A stretch of 64,000 nucleotides of DNA. Origin: Taudactylus pleione. Its lineage: Eukaryota > Chordata > Amphibia > Anura > Myobatrachidae. The stretch covers positions 310,001-374,000 of the forward strand of contig JAUIMM010002008.1 of NCBI GenBank assembly GCA_031769625.1, given 5' to 3'. The position numbers and the translations under genes are program-made. The notes beneath the pieces were generated by a model. It saw nothing but the letters and a program-made list of their open reading frames with translations. It did not search any database and was not told the DNA's origin. How positions within the stretch are numbered: position 1 is the first letter of the stretch; each line of letters begins with the position of its first letter. This document shows, in pieces, positions 63,001-64,000 of the stretch.

Positions 63001-64000
63001 CTTACACTGTATGGATATGAGAAAGCAGCAGTGGGTGTCCCTATGCTGGGCTGTGATTACACTGTACGGATATGAGAAGGCAGCAGTTTGTGTCCCTATG
63101 CTGGGCTGTGCTTACACTGTATGGATATGAGAAGGCAGCAGAGGGCGTCCCTATGCTGGGCTGTGATTACACTGTACGGATAAGAGGAGGCAGCAGTGGG
63201 TGTCCCTATGCTGGGCTGTGATTACACTGTACGGATATGAGAAGGCAGCAGTGGGTGTCCCTATGCTGGGCTGTGCTTACACTGTACAGATATGAGGAGG
63301 CAGCAGTGGGTGTCCCTTTGCTGGGCTGTGCTTACACTGTATAGATATGAGAAGGCAGCAGTGGGTGTCCCTATGCTGGGCTGTGCTTACACTGTACGGA
63401 TATGAGAAGGTAGCAGTGGGTGTCCCTATGCTGGGCTGTGCTTAAACTGTATGAATATGAGAAGGCTGCAGTGGGCGTCCCTATGCTGGGCTGTGCTTAC
63501 ACTGTACAGATATGAGAAGGCAGCAGTGGGTGTCCCTATGCTGGTCTGTGCTTACACTGTACGGATATGAGAAGGCAGCAGTGGGTGTCCCTATGCTGGG
63601 CTGTGATTACACTGTACGGATATGAGGAGGCAGCAGTGGGTGTCGCTATGCTGGGCTGTGCTTACACTGTATGGATATGAGAAGGCAGCAGTTGGTGTCC
63701 CTATGCTGGGCTGTGCTTACACTGTATGGATATGAGAAGGCAGCAGAGGGCGTCCCTATGCTGGGCTTTGCTTATACTGTACAGATATGAGGAGGCAGCA
63801 GTGGGTGTCGCTATGCTGGGCTGTGCTTACACTGTACAGATATGAGAAGGGAGCAGTGGGCGTCCCTATGTTGGCTGTGCTTACACTGTATGGAGTGAGA
63901 AGGCAGCAGTGGGCGTCCCTATGCTGGGCTGTGCTTACACTGTACACATATGAGGAGGCAGCAGAGGGCGTCCCTATGCTGGGCTGTGCTTACACTGTAC
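60034..64000. repeat. Right part of array C: two partial re-duplications
   Basis: Two blocks of the preceding ~3 kb are copied here. Sequence at about 58.3-59.3 kb reappears at about 61.0-62.0 kb with a 2,694-bp offset (GCAGCAGGTTGTG: CAGGTT at 58521 and 61215). The offset becomes 2,859 bp after three extra units at 62.02-62.19 kb (GCGTCACTATTCTGG at 59352 and 62211). Sequence at about 59.57-60.78 kb reappears at about 62.54-63.74 kb with a 2,968-bp offset (ACGGATTTGAG at 59603 and 62571; TTAAACTGTATGAATATG at 60474 and 63442). The last 260 bp are more diverged, including a shortened unit with TATGGAGTGAGAAGG at about 63890. Confidence 0.8.

Larger units (their letters stand above)
8101..64000. 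repeat. Array C: 55-bp satellite, about 1,016 copies, right end open
   Basis: The unit is 55 bp, as shown by the first period (GATATGAAG at 8111, next at 8166). In order it contains GATATGAGAAGGCAGCAG, TGGGCGTCCCTATGCTGGGC and TGTGCTTACACTGTACG. A consensus unit has 19 G, 12 C, 11 A and 13 T (56% GC, plus strand G-rich). The main variable positions are GGGCGTC/GGGTGTC/GGGCATC, GTACGG/GTATGG/GTACAG, GAGAAGG/GAGGAGG, and TGTGCTT/TGTGATT/TGTACTT. Since 55 = 3 x 18 + 1, any open frame cycles through all three reading frames of the unit; the 60-145-codon frames seen are not genes. The array is still running at 64000, so its true size is unknown. Confidence 0.98.

Noticed and set aside
8101..64000. 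Ribosomal or 5S RNA gene cluster, or telomeric repeat
   Set aside because: The 55-bp unit is too short, has no RNA polymerase III A/B/C-box pattern that I can see, and does not resemble TTAGGG-type repeats.
8101..64000. Direct match to the classical hypervariable minisatellite core (GGGCAGGA type)
   Set aside because: GGAGGCAGCAGTGGGCG in array C is only loosely similar. The likeness is not strong enough to claim a recombination signal.

Overview
This window holds no gene I can support. It is almost entirely tandemly repeated DNA from a eukaryotic genome: three unrelated arrays lie side by side after about 650 bp of ordinary sequence. At the CpG sites of two arrays, units alternate between CG, TG and CA, the footprint of methyl-CpG decay in the germline, so a vertebrate is the most likely host. 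I cannot name the species; an amphibian is only an impression from sequence style.

Layout. (1) Positions 1-653: non-array flank, A/T-rich with A-runs in the first 320 bp, more mixed after that. (2) Positions 654-6930, array A: about 148 copies of a 43-bp unit (with 40-bp and 32-bp forms), organised into roughly 1.0-1.16 kb higher-order blocks. (3) Positions 6923-6944: an 8-bp inverted repeat exactly at the A/B junction. (4) Positions 6946-8077, array B: about 24 copies of a 48-bp unit that is itself a trimer of three diverged 16-bp monomers. (5) Positions 8078-8100: a 23-bp linker. (6) Positions 8101-64000, array C: about 1,016 copies of a 55-bp unit, running off the right edge.

Array C is not a uniform satellite. 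It carries nested segmental duplications whose junctions can be placed to within a few bases: an 8,357-bp tandem duplication (21664-30020 and 30021-41347), a 2,915-bp (53-unit) tandem duplication inside its second copy (33406-36320 and 36321-39235), and an 11.4-kb tandem duplication (37334-48766 and 48767-about 60033). Smaller events of 110, 660, 825 and about 1,400 bp lie to the left, and two partial re-duplications fill 60.0-63.7 kb. Shared point changes suggest an order: 11.4 kb first, then 8.36 kb, then 2.9 kb. Most length differences between copies are whole 55-bp units, as expected from unequal exchange between registered units.

All open reading frames are by-products of repeat periodicity (48 and 54 are multiples of 3; 55 is not). 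No RNA gene, CRISPR array, transposase or promoter is visible. The value of the window lies in the repeat architecture and its readable duplication history. All measurements were made by eye from marker variants; copy counts and boundaries are approximate unless given to the base.
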